In this document: positions 42,249 through 50,991 of the stretch, in pieces
Position numbering within the stretch: position 1 is the first letter of the stretch
Layout: each line of letters begins with the position of its first letter
DNA from: an uncultured bacterium
Lineage (GTDB): Bacteria; Planctomycetota; UBA1135; UBA2386
Reading direction: 5' to 3'
Assembly (NCBI GenBank): GCA_937906475.1
Contig: CALCZA010000047.1
Coordinates: 16,912-80,911 of the forward strand
Length of the DNA stretch: 64,000 nt
Program-made: the position numbers and the translations under genes
The notes under the pieces: model-generated
The model's database searches: none
Seen by the model: the letters and a program-made list of their open reading frames with translations, nothing else
Told to the model about the DNA's origin: nothing

Positions 42249-45167
42249 ATGCTGTGTAACCGACCTCTGTCTCTCCTGCTGCTAATTAGCGTGGCTGTCG
42301 CGGCCACCGCTTGCGACAACGTCGGCCGCGCGTTCGACCCCGACGTCGATCCGCCCGATCCCGGCGGTGAGTTTGGAATCTCGACGATCCAGGTCGTCCC
42401 GGTTGGTGGCGATGCCAGGTCTGGTCGTCCGACGGTGCGGGCGACGTATCCTGAAGGTTCGGGCTGGCCTTCGTCGGTGCCTATTGTGGTCGAGTTCAGC
42501 GAGAGCCTCAATGAGGAGACGATCTTGCCGACCACCGCGACCGGCACCGATGCGCGCATTGGTGTGCGGGTGCAGGGCTCGGCGCAGTTGCTGCCAGCGC
42601 AATACGACTTCCTCGGCAACGGTCGTTTGTTGGTTATCCGCCCAATCAACGGGCTGCAGGACCAAGGCGGCTTGGTCTATGAGGTCGTGCTGTTCCCCGA
42701 AGGTCGTGATGTTGATGGCTTGCGCTTCCAGGTTGGTGACGGCGAGACCATTCTGAGTGATTTCCAGGTCAATCAGGATGAATCGATCACCGATGGTTCG
42801 ATCGTCGCGACGTATCCGCGCGATAACTTCTCGGACCAGGCGCGCGAAGGCGACTTCCTCGTCGTGTTCGATCGGCCAGTCAATGTCAGTTCGCTGGAAG
42901 CCGTCGACATCTTCCTGCAGCCAGAGGGTGGTCCGCCAATTGACGCTACGATTCGAAGGCCGCTCTCGACGCTCGGCGTTGAGGATCCGCGAGTCGTCAG
43001 TCTTGAGCCTGACTCGGCACTGCTCGCATCACAGGGCTACGAGTTCACGGTTACCGCCAACATCACGTTTGGCCAGGAGGGCAACCTCGACTTCAACGGC
43101 AGAACGCCGTTCACGCGCTTCACGTCGATTAGCCCGTCGGCACCGACGTCGATTGAACTCGGCAGTGCAGCGCCCGGGTTCCCCAACAAGATCAATCGCC
43201 AGAACGTGCTCAGTGTCATGCTGGACGTCGAAGTGCCGGCCGACACGCTCGCTGGCGATCTTGTCATCGGTCGTATCTATGGCGGCGATAAAGAGACCAG
43301 CGAGACCTTTGATTTGACGTTCTTTGAGAGCACCGCGTCCGCACCCGTCGCCGGCGCGCAAACCATCATGCTCGACTTCGGCGCGCAGTTGGGCACGATG
43401 ACTGTGCCGCTGCTCGACGATGGCGATATCGTGTTCGCCGCACAGATCCAGCGCGGTAGCCAGTCGACCGGCTTTATCCACGAAGCCAGCAATGCCGATC
43501 CGAGCTTCGACATCACTCCGCCGACGCTGGTGCGAGCTGGTCCTCCAGGAAGTGGCAGCGTCATCTTCACTGAGTCGGAGTCGCTGTCCTACTACGGTGA
43601 AGCTAGCGAAGGCCTTGCAGATGCGACGCTGGTCGATGGCGTGAGTCCGACCGCGGTGATGTTCGGCTCAAGCAACTCCGGTCGCTTCCTGCTGCTGCCA
43701 GTGGGGCTCGGTCGCATAATTGCTGCGCGCAACTACACCATCACGTTAACGGACCTTTCTGGCAATCTGTCGGAGACGGCCGTGTCCGGGGCGATTCAGC
43801 AGCGCGGCATGGTCACGGGAGCACTCGCGGGATTCCTGACGGTTGAGGCCTACGACCACGCGACTCTAGAGCCGATTGTTGGTGCGACGGTGCTCGTCGA
43901 TCCGCCAACCCCGACCGTTCCAGCGACGTCGCAGTTGATCGGGACGACCGATCTCACTGGTCGCGTCACCTTCGATATTGGCACGGGGTCGGCGCATACG
44001 ATCACGATCGTTCGTGATGAATACGACTTGGTCACGATCGCCGATACGCGGGCAGCATTCGTCAGCTTGCCGTTGAAGCCGGTTCTCGACTACACCGCTG
44101 TCTTTGGCGGTTCGGCCTTTTCGCAGCCGACGGCTAGTGCGCCCATCATTCCAGGAAGTACGGTCATCGTTGGGAATACAGCATTCGCTGACCAATCGGT
44201 CATAGGCAGAAAAACTTCGAGCGCGATGCCGACAGCAATCCCATCGACGCCGATCCTGCCCAACCGCGTGCAGATCGTGACGGCGTTTGGCGGTCCTTTT
44301 GAGCCGACTGTGTTACCGACCTTTGGGTTCCAGGCTTGCCAGATTTGTGGCACGGGGCTGGCTTCTCGGACGGCTCCGCCAGCGCCGGCTGAGCCAGGCG
44401 GGGCGACGGCTGTGACGATGGTCTTGACGCCGGTCGTTACGACTCTTGGTAGCCCGATCGGAGCTCATTCCGAGGACTTTGGCCTAGCTGTTGGACTCGA
44501 TACCGCGAACCTGATCACCGATTCGCCTAAGGCACGCATCACGTCGTCGCTCACCGGCTTCGACCAGCAGGCGTTGACTGGCATCGGAATGGTTACGCTG
44601 CAGGCGGGCGCGGTCTATGACGTGGCCGCCAACTTCTCGCTGCCGGTTCTTGCTGCGTTGGCTGGTTTCGATCCGGTGTCGTGGTTGGTGACGGAAGCTG
44701 AAGACAATGACGGGCGCATCAGCCGTGTACGCGGGCTCCTCAATACGACTACCGGAGTGATCTTTGCTGGCAGTGGCCCGCCGGCGATTCCGACGATCAC
44801 CGCTCCCGGTGGAGCATTCAGTGGTTCACCGCTGGTCAGCGTTACCGACGTACTCGATGCCTCGGTTGCGCCGATGGGGGCTTTTGTAGCGTTCCTCGAA
44901 CTCACCGCGACCGATTCAGGAGGGCGTCGTTGGCACGTGATCAGGCCGGACCGAGACGCGAATGTCGGCACCGATACAATGCAGTTTCCCGACTTGTCCA
45001 CGCCTAACGTCGCTGGTCTAGCTGCCGGTGCTTGGGAAATGGTGGCCGAGGCTCGCATAGCTGTCTCGGTCACGCTGTCGGACGCCGATAACTTCGTGTT
45101 GACCGAGCGCTTCCGCCAGGAAGTGAACTACTCGCGCGCCGCGCCGGTCACGTTCACGGTTAACTGA
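42249..45167 (+). CDS. Large lipoprotein with Ig-like (Big_5) and carboxypeptidase-regulatory-like domains
   Basis: The 972-aa protein has a lipoprotein signal with lipobox ATAC (cysteine at about 22). An N-terminal set of SbsA-like Ig domains follows: PSSVPIVVEFSESLNEETIL, then GDFLVVFDRPVNVSSLEAVD and PDSALLASQGYEFTVTANIT. These have the F-S-E-x-(L/V)-N pattern of such modules. A carboxypeptidase-regulatory-like domain is visible at about residues 530-610: FLTVEAYDHATLEPIVGATV ... TDLTGRVTFDIGTG. The C-terminal third is beta-rich without a named match. It is probably a surface or outer-membrane lipoprotein that binds or displays. Queuosine and folate genes follow on the same strand. Confidence 0.8.
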   Translation: MLCNRPLSLLLLISVAVAATACDNVGRAFDPDVDPPDPGGEFGISTIQVVPVGGDARSGRPTVRATYPEGSGWPSSVPIVVEFSESLNEETILPTTATGTDARIGVRVQGSAQLLPAQYDFLGNGRLLVIRPINGLQDQGGLVYEVVLFPEGRDVDGLRFQVGDGETILSDFQVNQDESITDGSIVATYPRDNFSDQAREGDFLVVFDRPVNVSSLEAVDIFLQPEGGPPIDATIRRPLSTLGVEDPRVVSLEPDSALLASQGYEFTVTANITFGQEGNLDFNGRTPFTRFTSISPSAPTSIELGSAAPGFPNKINRQNVLSVMLDVEVPADTLAGDLVIGRIYGGDKETSETFDLTFFESTASAPVAGAQTIMLDFGAQLGTMTVPLLDDGDIVFAAQIQRGSQSTGFIHEASNADPSFDITPPTLVRAGPPGSGSVIFTESESLSYYGEASEGLADATLVDGVSPTAVMFGSSNSGRFLLLPVGLGRIIAARNYTITLTDLSGNLSETAVSGAIQQRGMVTGALAGFLTVEAYDHATLEPIVGATVLVDPPTPTVPATSQLIGTTDLTGRVTFDIGTGSAHTITIVRDEYDLVTIADTRAAFVSLPLKPVLDYTAVFGGSAFSQPTASAPIIPGSTVIVGNTAFADQSVIGRKTSSAMPTAIPSTPILPNRVQIVTAFGGPFEPTVLPTFGFQACQICGTGLASRTAPPAPAEPGGATAVTMVLTPVVTTLGSPIGAHSEDFGLAVGLDTANLITDSPKARITSSLTGFDQQALTGIGMVTLQAGAVYDVAANFSLPVLAALAGFDPVSWLVTEAEDNDGRISRVRGLLNTTTGVIFAGSGPPAIPTITAPGGAFSGSPLVSVTDVLDASVAPMGAFVAFLELTATDSGGRRWHVIRPDRDANVGTDTMQFPDLSTPNVAGLAAGAWEMVAEARIAVSVTLSDADNFVLTERFRQEVNYSRAAPVTFTVN

Positions 45168-45171
45168 TCGC

Positions 45172-45816
45172 GTGATCGGTGTTGCGCTGTTGTCTGGTGG
45201 GCTCGATTCTGGAGTCGCGGTGGCATGCTTCGTGGCTGAGCCCGAGAACCAGTTGCGCGCCGCAGTCTTTTGCGATTACGGCCAGCGGGCAAGGGATCGC
45301 GAGTTCGCGGCCGCGCAGGCATTGGCCGAACGGTTCTCGGTCGACCTGCAACGCTACGAGCTTCCGTGGCTGGCTGACTTGTCGCGCACGGCGGGCTCGC
45401 GCTTGCTAGATGGCACGGGCGATCTGCCAACCGCTACGGCGCAGGCACCCGGTGACGAAACCAGCGCCAGAGCTGTCTGGGTGCCCGCTCGCAACGCCGT
45501 GTTTGTCAGTATCGCCGCTGCCGCTGCCGAGGCGTTGTCTGCCGACTGTGTCGTCACGGGCTTCAACCGCGAAGAAGCAGCGACCTTCCCCGACAACTCT
45601 CAGGCGTTTTTGACGGCTGCCAGCGCCTTCCTGCAGTTGGGCACGAGATCCGGCATGGAAGTCGTCAGCCCGACGATTACTTGGGACAAGGGCGAGATCG
45701 TTGCCGCTGCCCAGCGCCTAGGCTTCTCCCAGGATGACTTCTGGTCGTGCTATGAAGGTGGCGCCGTTCCCTGCCGGCAATGTGAGTCGTGCGTTCGTAG
45801 CCGCTGGCAGCGATAA
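45172..45816 (+). CDS. queC: 7-cyano-7-deazaguanine synthase QueC
   Basis: QueC converts 7-carboxy-7-deazaguanine to preQ0 with ammonia and ATP on the queuosine path. The 214-aa protein begins at a GTG (45172), four bases after the lipoprotein stop. It has the PP-loop SGGLDS at 8-13, then FCDYGQRARDREF and WVPARNAVFVSIAAAAAEA. The zinc site at the end is CRQCESC with an upstream cysteine in FWSCYEGGAVP. Length is close to the usual 220-230. No queD, queE or queF gene is next to it. Confidence 0.95.
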   Translation: MIGVALLSGGLDSGVAVACFVAEPENQLRAAVFCDYGQRARDREFAAAQALAERFSVDLQRYELPWLADLSRTAGSRLLDGTGDLPTATAQAPGDETSARAVWVPARNAVFVSIAAAAAEALSADCVVTGFNREEAATFPDNSQAFLTAASAFLQLGTRSGMEVVSPTITWDKGEIVAAAQRLGFSQDDFWSCYEGGAVPCRQCESCVRSRWQR

Positions 45817-45826
45817 TGCGTGCAGT

Positions 45827-46642
45827 ATGGCGCTCCCCAGCATCTTCGGCATCGTCAACGTCACGATTGATTCGTTCAGCGACGGTGGTCGCTACTACAA
45901 CGCCGAAAAGGCCGTAGCTCACGCCGAACGTCTGCGCCTCGCCGGTGCCGATGTGCTCGATCTCGGCGCGGAGTCGACGCACCCCGACGCCGAAGATGTC
46001 GCGGCAAGCGAAGAGATCCGTCGGCTCGAGCCAGTAGTTAGCGCGCTGATCGAACAAGGCGCTGTTGTCAGCATCGATACTACCAAGGCGGAGGTCATGC
46101 GCGAGATGGTTGGCCTTGGTGCGACCTGGCTTAACGACGTCAATGGCTTCCGCGACCCCGAGGCGCTGCGTGTTGCTAGCGATTGTGCGAAGGATGTTCG
46201 TTTTGTCGTGATGTATTCGCGCAGCAACAAGCCGCGCGCCGACCGTTCTGCTTCCGGAGCATCTGGTCTCCTCGACGAGTTGCGCGCGTTCTTCGACGAA
46301 CGAAGGGCTGCATTTGCATCGGTCGGCGTCGCTGTTGATCGCATCGTGTTCGATCCGGGCATGGGCTTCTTCCTTGGCCGTGACGCAAATCCCAGCTTGA
46401 CTGTATTGCATCACCTCGCCGAACTGAGCGAGGCTGCTGGGCCGATGTTGATCTCGGTGTCGCGCAAGTCGTTCCTCGGCGAAGTGACCGGTAGCGCCGT
46501 CGCGCAACGTGGGCCAGGCACATTAGCTGCTGAGTTGTGGGCGGCGCGACATGGCGCTGGTTACCTACGCACGCACGACGTGTTGGCGCTACGCGATGCA
46601 TTGCGAGTCCAAGAAGCGATCCAGCAAGCCCTCGATCGCTAG
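45827..46642 (+). CDS. folP: Dihydropteroate synthase
   Basis: FolP joins p-aminobenzoate to 7,8-dihydropterin pyrophosphate in folate synthesis. The 271-aa protein starts at 45827, 10 bp after queC, with FGIVNVTIDSFSDGGRYYNA. This is the N-V-T-x-D-S-F-S-D-G loop, with Ile instead of the usual Pro before DSFSDGG. Next come the pterin-binding DLGAESTHPDAEDV (usually GAESTRPG, so His-Pro-Asp replaces Arg-Pro-Gly), VVSIDTTKAEVM, NDVNGFRDPE, IVFDPGMGFF and ISVSRKSFLGEVTG. The barrel is complete. The change in the ESTRPG loop is unusual and could alter sulfonamide or PABA contacts. Confidence 0.93.
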   Translation: MALPSIFGIVNVTIDSFSDGGRYYNAEKAVAHAERLRLAGADVLDLGAESTHPDAEDVAASEEIRRLEPVVSALIEQGAVVSIDTTKAEVMREMVGLGATWLNDVNGFRDPEALRVASDCAKDVRFVVMYSRSNKPRADRSASGASGLLDELRAFFDERRAAFASVGVAVDRIVFDPGMGFFLGRDANPSLTVLHHLAELSEAAGPMLISVSRKSFLGEVTGSAVAQRGPGTLAAELWAARHGAGYLRTHDVLALRDALRVQEAIQQALDR

Positions 46643-46906
46643 TTTTCGAAGTCTGCACGCGATTGCTGCGTGGTTGGCCAGATCGTCGGCCCGAGTCTTC
46701 GAATCTGCTTGCTGTGAAAGGAGTTACAGCCGCGTCTTCTCCGGCGTGAGGTGTTCAAGTTTGCATCACTTGCCACGCCCTCGGGGGCAACATGGGACCC
46801 GTCCCGAATTGGGGCATCACCAATGGCTGGCGGCTCTCAAGTTAAGTCCTCAGAGATTCGAAGAGACTGCTGTCGACCGCCGCAATTCGGTGTCGGCGCG
46901 AGGCCA

Positions 46907-47719
46907 ATGGAATCTGTCAACGAGATCAAAGAAGCACTGTCAGCGCGTTCGCGTACCGCGACGCTCGACCAGTTGCGTAGTGAAGGGCGCAGACGCGTTC
47001 GTCTGATCAGCGCCAAGCATATCGCGCAGATGATCAGCGAGGCCGTGCACGCTGCAATCGAGCACTCCGCGCTGCTGGCCCCGAATGAAGTGGATCATCT
47101 GATCGAGAAGAGCCGGAAGGAGTTCAAGAGCATCCTTCGTGAGCGCGAGCAAGAACTGCAACAGGCGCGCGATGCCGGAGAACAACTCGAGCAAAAAGAG
47201 TACGAACTTGTCGAGATCAAGACGCGCTTCAGCAAGTTGAGCAAGTCGCTTGCTTCGACGCGCGCCGAACTGGAACAAACCAGCAACGAACTCGAAGCAC
47301 TGCGTGAGTTGCCAGCCCCGGCTCAGCCCGAAACTGATGCACCCGCGGCCTCCGCGCAATCGACCATGTCCAACGACATGATGATGTCGGTGGCGCAGGA
47401 ACTAGCTAGCTTGAAGGCGACCATGGAAGCGCAACAGGCGCCGCTGGCCGCGCCTGTAGCAGCACCGGCGCTAGACTTCTCAGCAGCGCTTGAGAAGTTG
47501 ACTGGCTCGCTCAACGACCGCCTCGAAAACTTGGGCCGGAAGATGGGCGTTAGCTCCGCAGTTGAGAACGATTCGCCGATCAACTTCGGGGGCATGTTCG
47601 ACGACGACCAGCAGGTCGAACTCGAGTCGAACATGGACAACATCAAGGTCAAGACGAAGTCCGCGGGAGGCATCGCGGCCAACTTGGCAAAGCTAAAGAA
47701 ACTCAAGGGTGGCGGTTAA
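46907..47719 (+). CDS. Coiled-coil protein paired with an actin-like ATPase
   Basis: I start this 270-aa protein at 46907 (MESVNEIKEALSARSRT). The upstream open reading to 46751 is not protein-like. The N-terminus is basic (LRSEGRRRVRLISAKHIAQM) and leads into a helical domain, then about 80 residues of strong heptad coiled coil (REREQELQQARDAGEQLEQK, LASTRAELEQTSNELEALRE). A Pro/Ala linker follows, then a short second helix and a basic end (AANLAKLKKLKGGG). The actin-like gene follows after 51 bp on the same strand, before a shared terminator. I infer a filament-binding, anchoring or nucleating partner. There is no membrane segment or signal peptide. Confidence 0.75.
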   Translation: MESVNEIKEALSARSRTATLDQLRSEGRRRVRLISAKHIAQMISEAVHAAIEHSALLAPNEVDHLIEKSRKEFKSILREREQELQQARDAGEQLEQKEYELVEIKTRFSKLSKSLASTRAELEQTSNELEALRELPAPAQPETDAPAASAQSTMSNDMMMSVAQELASLKATMEAQQAPLAAPVAAPALDFSAALEKLTGSLNDRLENLGRKMGVSSAVENDSPINFGGMFDDDQQVELESNMDNIKVKTKSAGGIAANLAKLKKLKGGG

Positions 47720-47770
47720 ACACCGCACAAATCGATCAAGACCGACAGGGCAATAGAAGGTAGGTAGCAA

Positions 47771-48814
47771 ATGACTGAACAAGATCATCACAATCCGAGC
47801 ATTGATTCGACGACTGAGACGACTGTTGGCCTGGGCAAGGGCCTGGACGTCGGCACCGCAAACCTCGCTGCAGCAGTGCAGAACGATGAAGGCGGTATCA
47901 CCGTTAATGTCGAGCGCAACGCGTTCCTAGACATCCCGAGTGATGTCTACTCTAAGAACATGCTGACCAAGCTGAAGGTGCCCTACGTGGTGCACAACGG
48001 TAAGTTGGTTGTGATTGGCGAAGCCGCCTTCGAACTCGCTAACGTGTTCGGCCGCGAAACGCGTCGACCGATGGCTGATGGCCTCGTCAGCCCGAATGAG
48101 CAAGACGCGCTGCCGATGATGAAGATGATCATCCAGAAGATTCTGGGTGAGCCGCAAGTGCCGGGTGAACTCTGCTACTTCTGCGTGCCAGCAGAGTCGC
48201 TCGACGTTGACAACAACGTCGTCTACCACCAAGGACTGTTCGAAAGCATGGTTTCGAAGCTTGGCTACACTGCCCACGCGATCAACGAGGGCCACGCGGT
48301 AGTGTTCTCCGAGTTGGCTGAGAACGACTTTACCGGTATCGGACTGTCGTTCGGTGGTGGCATGGCTAACGCCTGCATCGCCTACAAGTCTATCCCTTGC
48401 CTGTCGTTCTCGGTTGCGCGCGGTGGCGACTGGATCGACAAGAACGTGGCCGGCGTGCTCGGTGTGCCGCGCAGCAAGGCGGCGCACATCAAGGAGCGCG
48501 GCATCGATATCCGCGATCCGAAGAACCGCGAAGAAGAAGCTGTCGCGATCTATTACCGCAGCTTGATCAACTACGTGTTGTCGAACATCAAGACGCGCTT
48601 CGAGTCCGGTGAAAACATGCCGAACTTCAACGAGCCAATCGACATCGCCTGCGCTGGCGGCACGTCGATGGTCGGTGGCTTCATCGAAGTCTTCCGCGAA
48701 GAGTTCGCCAAGATCGACTTCCCGCTGCCCGTCGGCCGCATCTTCCGCAGTGAAGAAGCTCTGACGGCCGTCGCGAAGGGCTGCTTGGTGGCGGCTGCGA
48801 TCGGCGAAGACTAA
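47771..48814 (+). CDS. Actin-like ATPase (MamK/ParM-type superfamily)
   Basis: The 347-aa protein has an actin/Hsp70-type fold by motif order. Phosphate-1 is KGLDVGTANLAAAVQ at about 23-37. Phosphate-2 is GIGLSFGGGMANACIAY near 195, where the usual aspartate (D-x-G-G-G) is replaced by Ser-Phe. Adenosine is IACAGGTSMVGGF near 305. Length is like MamK and MreB. The segments IPSDVYSKNM and VPAESLDVDNN keep the pattern of plasmid and magnetosome filament proteins. The N-terminal 20 residues are polar and disordered. A good ribosome-binding site (AAGGTAGG) lies about 6 bases before the ATG. It pairs with the coiled-coil gene before it. I infer a filament-forming partner for that protein. Loss of the phosphate-2 aspartate may slow ATP turnover. 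Confidence 0.8.
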   Translation: MTEQDHHNPSIDSTTETTVGLGKGLDVGTANLAAAVQNDEGGITVNVERNAFLDIPSDVYSKNMLTKLKVPYVVHNGKLVVIGEAAFELANVFGRETRRPMADGLVSPNEQDALPMMKMIIQKILGEPQVPGELCYFCVPAESLDVDNNVVYHQGLFESMVSKLGYTAHAINEGHAVVFSELAENDFTGIGLSFGGGMANACIAYKSIPCLSFSVARGGDWIDKNVAGVLGVPRSKAAHIKERGIDIRDPKNREEEAVAIYYRSLINYVLSNIKTRFESGENMPNFNEPIDIACAGGTSMVGGFIEVFREEFAKIDFPLPVGRIFRSEEALTAVAKGCLVAAAIGED

Positions 48815-48836
48815 GCCGCAGCGTTGCAGCTACGCG

Positions 48837-48881
48837 AACGGGCGAGACCCTGACCGTTTGGTCTAAGGTCTCGCCCGTTTT
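48837..48881 (+). terminator. Strong intrinsic terminator after the actin-like gene
   Basis: AACGGGCGAGACC pairs perfectly with GGTCTCGCCCGTT over 13 bp and runs into TTTT. The loop contains a second small hairpin (GACC-GTTT-GGTC). It lies 22 bp after the stop codon and before the PhyH gene on the same strand. It is the clearest intrinsic terminator in the window. Confidence 0.85.
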
Positions 48882-48940
48882 GCGTTGGTGGTGCGGGCCG
48901 CGCTCGTGCCCCAGATGTCTAAGTTGCTAGACTCGTTATC

Positions 48941-49729
48941 ATGGACTCGCTGCGCGAACGCTTTGATCGAGATGGGTTTGTTGGCCCCGTCGATGTTCTG
49001 TCGGCCGACGAAGTCAGCGAACTTCGTGATGCCGTCGCCGACGTCATTGCCAATCTCGATCAGCACCGAGAGCGCCTCTACGAAGTGGAGCAGGCCTTTA
49101 CCGATCGACCCGGCGAGGTCGTGTGCCACTTCCTTGGTGGCTTCCGCGTAAATGACACCTTGCGCAAGCTGATTGATCACAAGGCCATCACCAAACGATG
49201 CGCCGAACTGCTTGGTGTAGACCGTCTGCGCTTTTGGCACGATCAGGTTTTTGCCAAGCCGCCGGGTCATCCCGGTGTGGTGCCGTGGCACCAGGACTAT
49301 TCGTATTGGCGGCGCACCGAGCCGGTGTGCCACATCACATGCAACTTGTTGCTCGATGACAGCGACGAGCAGAGTGGGTGCCTACAGTTCGTTCCCGGCA
49401 GTCATCGCTGGCCATTGCTGACCTCGTTGCCGTTCGATGCTCCGCTGGAAGCGATCTGCGAACACCTTCCCGCAGGTGCAGAGTTCAAGCCCGTTGCCGT
49501 GCCCGTGCGCGCCGGTCAAGCGACGTTCCATCACAGCTACACCCTTCACGGCAGCGATCAGAACCGCAGTTCCCAATGGCGCCGCGCGGTTGTCTGCAAC
49601 TACATGGGGGCGGACGTTCGCGTGGCTGATGGCAGTCAGCCACTGTTGCGCGGTGTGCCGTTGCTCGCGACCGGCGAGCGCGTTACTGGCGAAGACTTCC
49701 CAATCGTCTTTGAACAACCCCGCGGCTAG
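48941..49729 (+). CDS. Phytanoyl-CoA dioxygenase (PhyH) family protein
   Basis: PhyH proteins are Fe(II)/2-oxoglutarate-dependent oxygenases that hydroxylate or halogenate small molecules. The 262-aa protein has the H-x-D iron motif in VPWHQDYSYW (about 118-120) and the distal histidine in YTLHGSDQNRS (about 203). An arginine in WRRAVVCNYMG can hold 2-oxoglutarate. The LQFVPGSHRWPLL segment is diagnostic of the family. Length is normal. Substrate cannot be predicted: relatives act on phytanoyl-CoA, ectoine, mitomycin and others. It follows the terminator of the actin-like operon, so it is transcribed on its own. Confidence 0.9.
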   Translation: MDSLRERFDRDGFVGPVDVLSADEVSELRDAVADVIANLDQHRERLYEVEQAFTDRPGEVVCHFLGGFRVNDTLRKLIDHKAITKRCAELLGVDRLRFWHDQVFAKPPGHPGVVPWHQDYSYWRRTEPVCHITCNLLLDDSDEQSGCLQFVPGSHRWPLLTSLPFDAPLEAICEHLPAGAEFKPVAVPVRAGQATFHHSYTLHGSDQNRSSQWRRAVVCNYMGADVRVADGSQPLLRGVPLLATGERVTGEDFPIVFEQPRG

Positions 49730-49742
49730 CCGGCTGGCGATC

Positions 49743-50024
49743 TCAGCCCTTCGGCGATGCAACAAGTTCGCGGGATGCTGCGAACACGGATTGCAAGATG
49801 GTCTTGATTGCGTCTTCCGGGAAGCCGTTCGGTGGTAGGTCGTGCAGCAAGCTCTTGAGCATCGATTGCTCACGAACCTGGTCGACGACTGCTAGGGCTT
49901 CGCTCTGCTTGTGCGATCCGATGCGTCGTGACAGGCGAGCGCGTTCGTGCAGCACGTCGAGCAACCGTTGATTGACGGCGTCCATCTGCTGCCGCAAGCG
50001 GTTTAGTTCGGGGTCGGTAGTCAT
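49743..50024 (-). CDS. Chorismate mutase (AroQ class)
   Basis: Chorismate mutase makes prephenate for phenylalanine and tyrosine. The 93-aa all-helical protein starts at 50024 (MTTDPELNRLRQQMDAVNQR), the typical start of AroQ domains. It keeps RLRQQMDAVNQRLLDVLHER, the active-site ARLSRRIGSHKQ with arginine and lysine, and VVDQVREQSML with the D-x-x-R-E pair. A stand-alone AroQ of this size is common. It lies 2 bp after the stop of the esterase gene on the same strand, an odd partner, and no other aro gene is near. Confidence 0.85.
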   Translation of the reverse strand: MTTDPELNRLRQQMDAVNQRLLDVLHERARLSRRIGSHKQSEALAVVDQVREQSMLKSLLHDLPPNGFPEDAIKTILQSVFAASRELVASPKG

Positions 50025-50026
50025 GA

Positions 50027-50938
50027 CTATTTGCTCAGGACGCCGCGGGTGATCAGCCAACGCTTGCACAACTCTGGCCATTGCTCGGCGGCTTGGCCTT
50101 TGCCCATGCCAATGCCGTGCCGGCCCTTTTCAAACAGGTGCATTTCGCACGGTATCTTGTGCTTCCGCAAGGCCAGGTAGTAGGCGACGCTGTTTTCCGG
50201 TGGCACGCCGCTGTCTGCGGTTGTGTGCCACAAGAACGTTGGTGGGGTCGTCGCGTTGACTTGGCGATCGCTCGACATCTTCGCGACCAACTCCGCTGGC
50301 GGTTGCTTGCCGAGCAGGTTGCGTTGCGAACCTATGTGCGTGAACGGTTGCCCAAACGCGAGCACTGCGTAGCACAGCACCGAGAAGTCTGGCCGGCACG
50401 ACTGCTGTTCGATCGCATTTGTGGATTTGGCGTCGCCGTTGTCGTGGTGCACGCTGACGCTCGATGCGAGGTGTCCGCCTGCCGAAAAGCCAAGCACGCC
50501 GACCTTGCTGGCGTCGACGTGCCAGTCGTTGGCGTGATGGCGTACGAGGCGCATCGCACGTTGCACGTCTTGCAGCGGTGCCGGATGGCCGTAGCCCTTG
50601 CCGCGATGGCGGTATTCGAGGATGACGCCGGTCACACCGATGCTGTTCAACCAAGCTGCGATCTGATGACCTTCGTGACCCATCGCGAGATGGCCATAGC
50701 CGCCGCCTGGGCAGATCACGATCGCGGGAGTCGGAGCCTTGGCACTGCCGTTCGCGCGGTAAACATGCACGCGTGGCTTGTCTTTGGCTTCGTTACCGAG
50801 AGCATCGGGCGCGCCATTTGGCCACAGCAGGATGACCTCCGGTTGCTGTTTGGCTAGCGCGGGTTGCGCGGGTATCGCATCCGGTGCCTGGAGGGATCCG
50901 AGTGGCAAGGCGACTGACAGCAATAGGCTTGCGAGCAT
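50027..50938 (-). CDS. Secreted alpha/beta hydrolase (BD-FAE/acetyl-esterase type)
   Basis: The 303-aa protein has a signal-like N-terminus (MLASLLLSVALPLGS). Its family features include LLWPNGAPDALGNEAKDKP, the opening typical of planctomycete-type acetyl xylan esterases, the oxyanion segment VICPGGGYGHLAMGHEG and the nucleophile motif GFSAGGHLASS. The acid and histidine lie near HTTADSGVPPENS and KGRHGIGMG. Such enzymes remove acetyl or feruloyl groups from plant or algal polysaccharides outside the cell. The enzyme fits a polysaccharide-degrading lifestyle. Its operon with chorismate mutase may be chance. Confidence 0.88.
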   Translation of the reverse strand: MLASLLLSVALPLGSLQAPDAIPAQPALAKQQPEVILLWPNGAPDALGNEAKDKPRVHVYRANGSAKAPTPAIVICPGGGYGHLAMGHEGHQIAAWLNSIGVTGVILEYRHRGKGYGHPAPLQDVQRAMRLVRHHANDWHVDASKVGVLGFSAGGHLASSVSVHHDNGDAKSTNAIEQQSCRPDFSVLCYAVLAFGQPFTHIGSQRNLLGKQPPAELVAKMSSDRQVNATTPPTFLWHTTADSGVPPENSVAYYLALRKHKIPCEMHLFEKGRHGIGMGKGQAAEQWPELCKRWLITRGVLSK

Positions 50939-50991
50939 GTGCTAAGGATCACGTTCGGCGCCACCCGCCGCAAGCGTTACACACCCGACTG

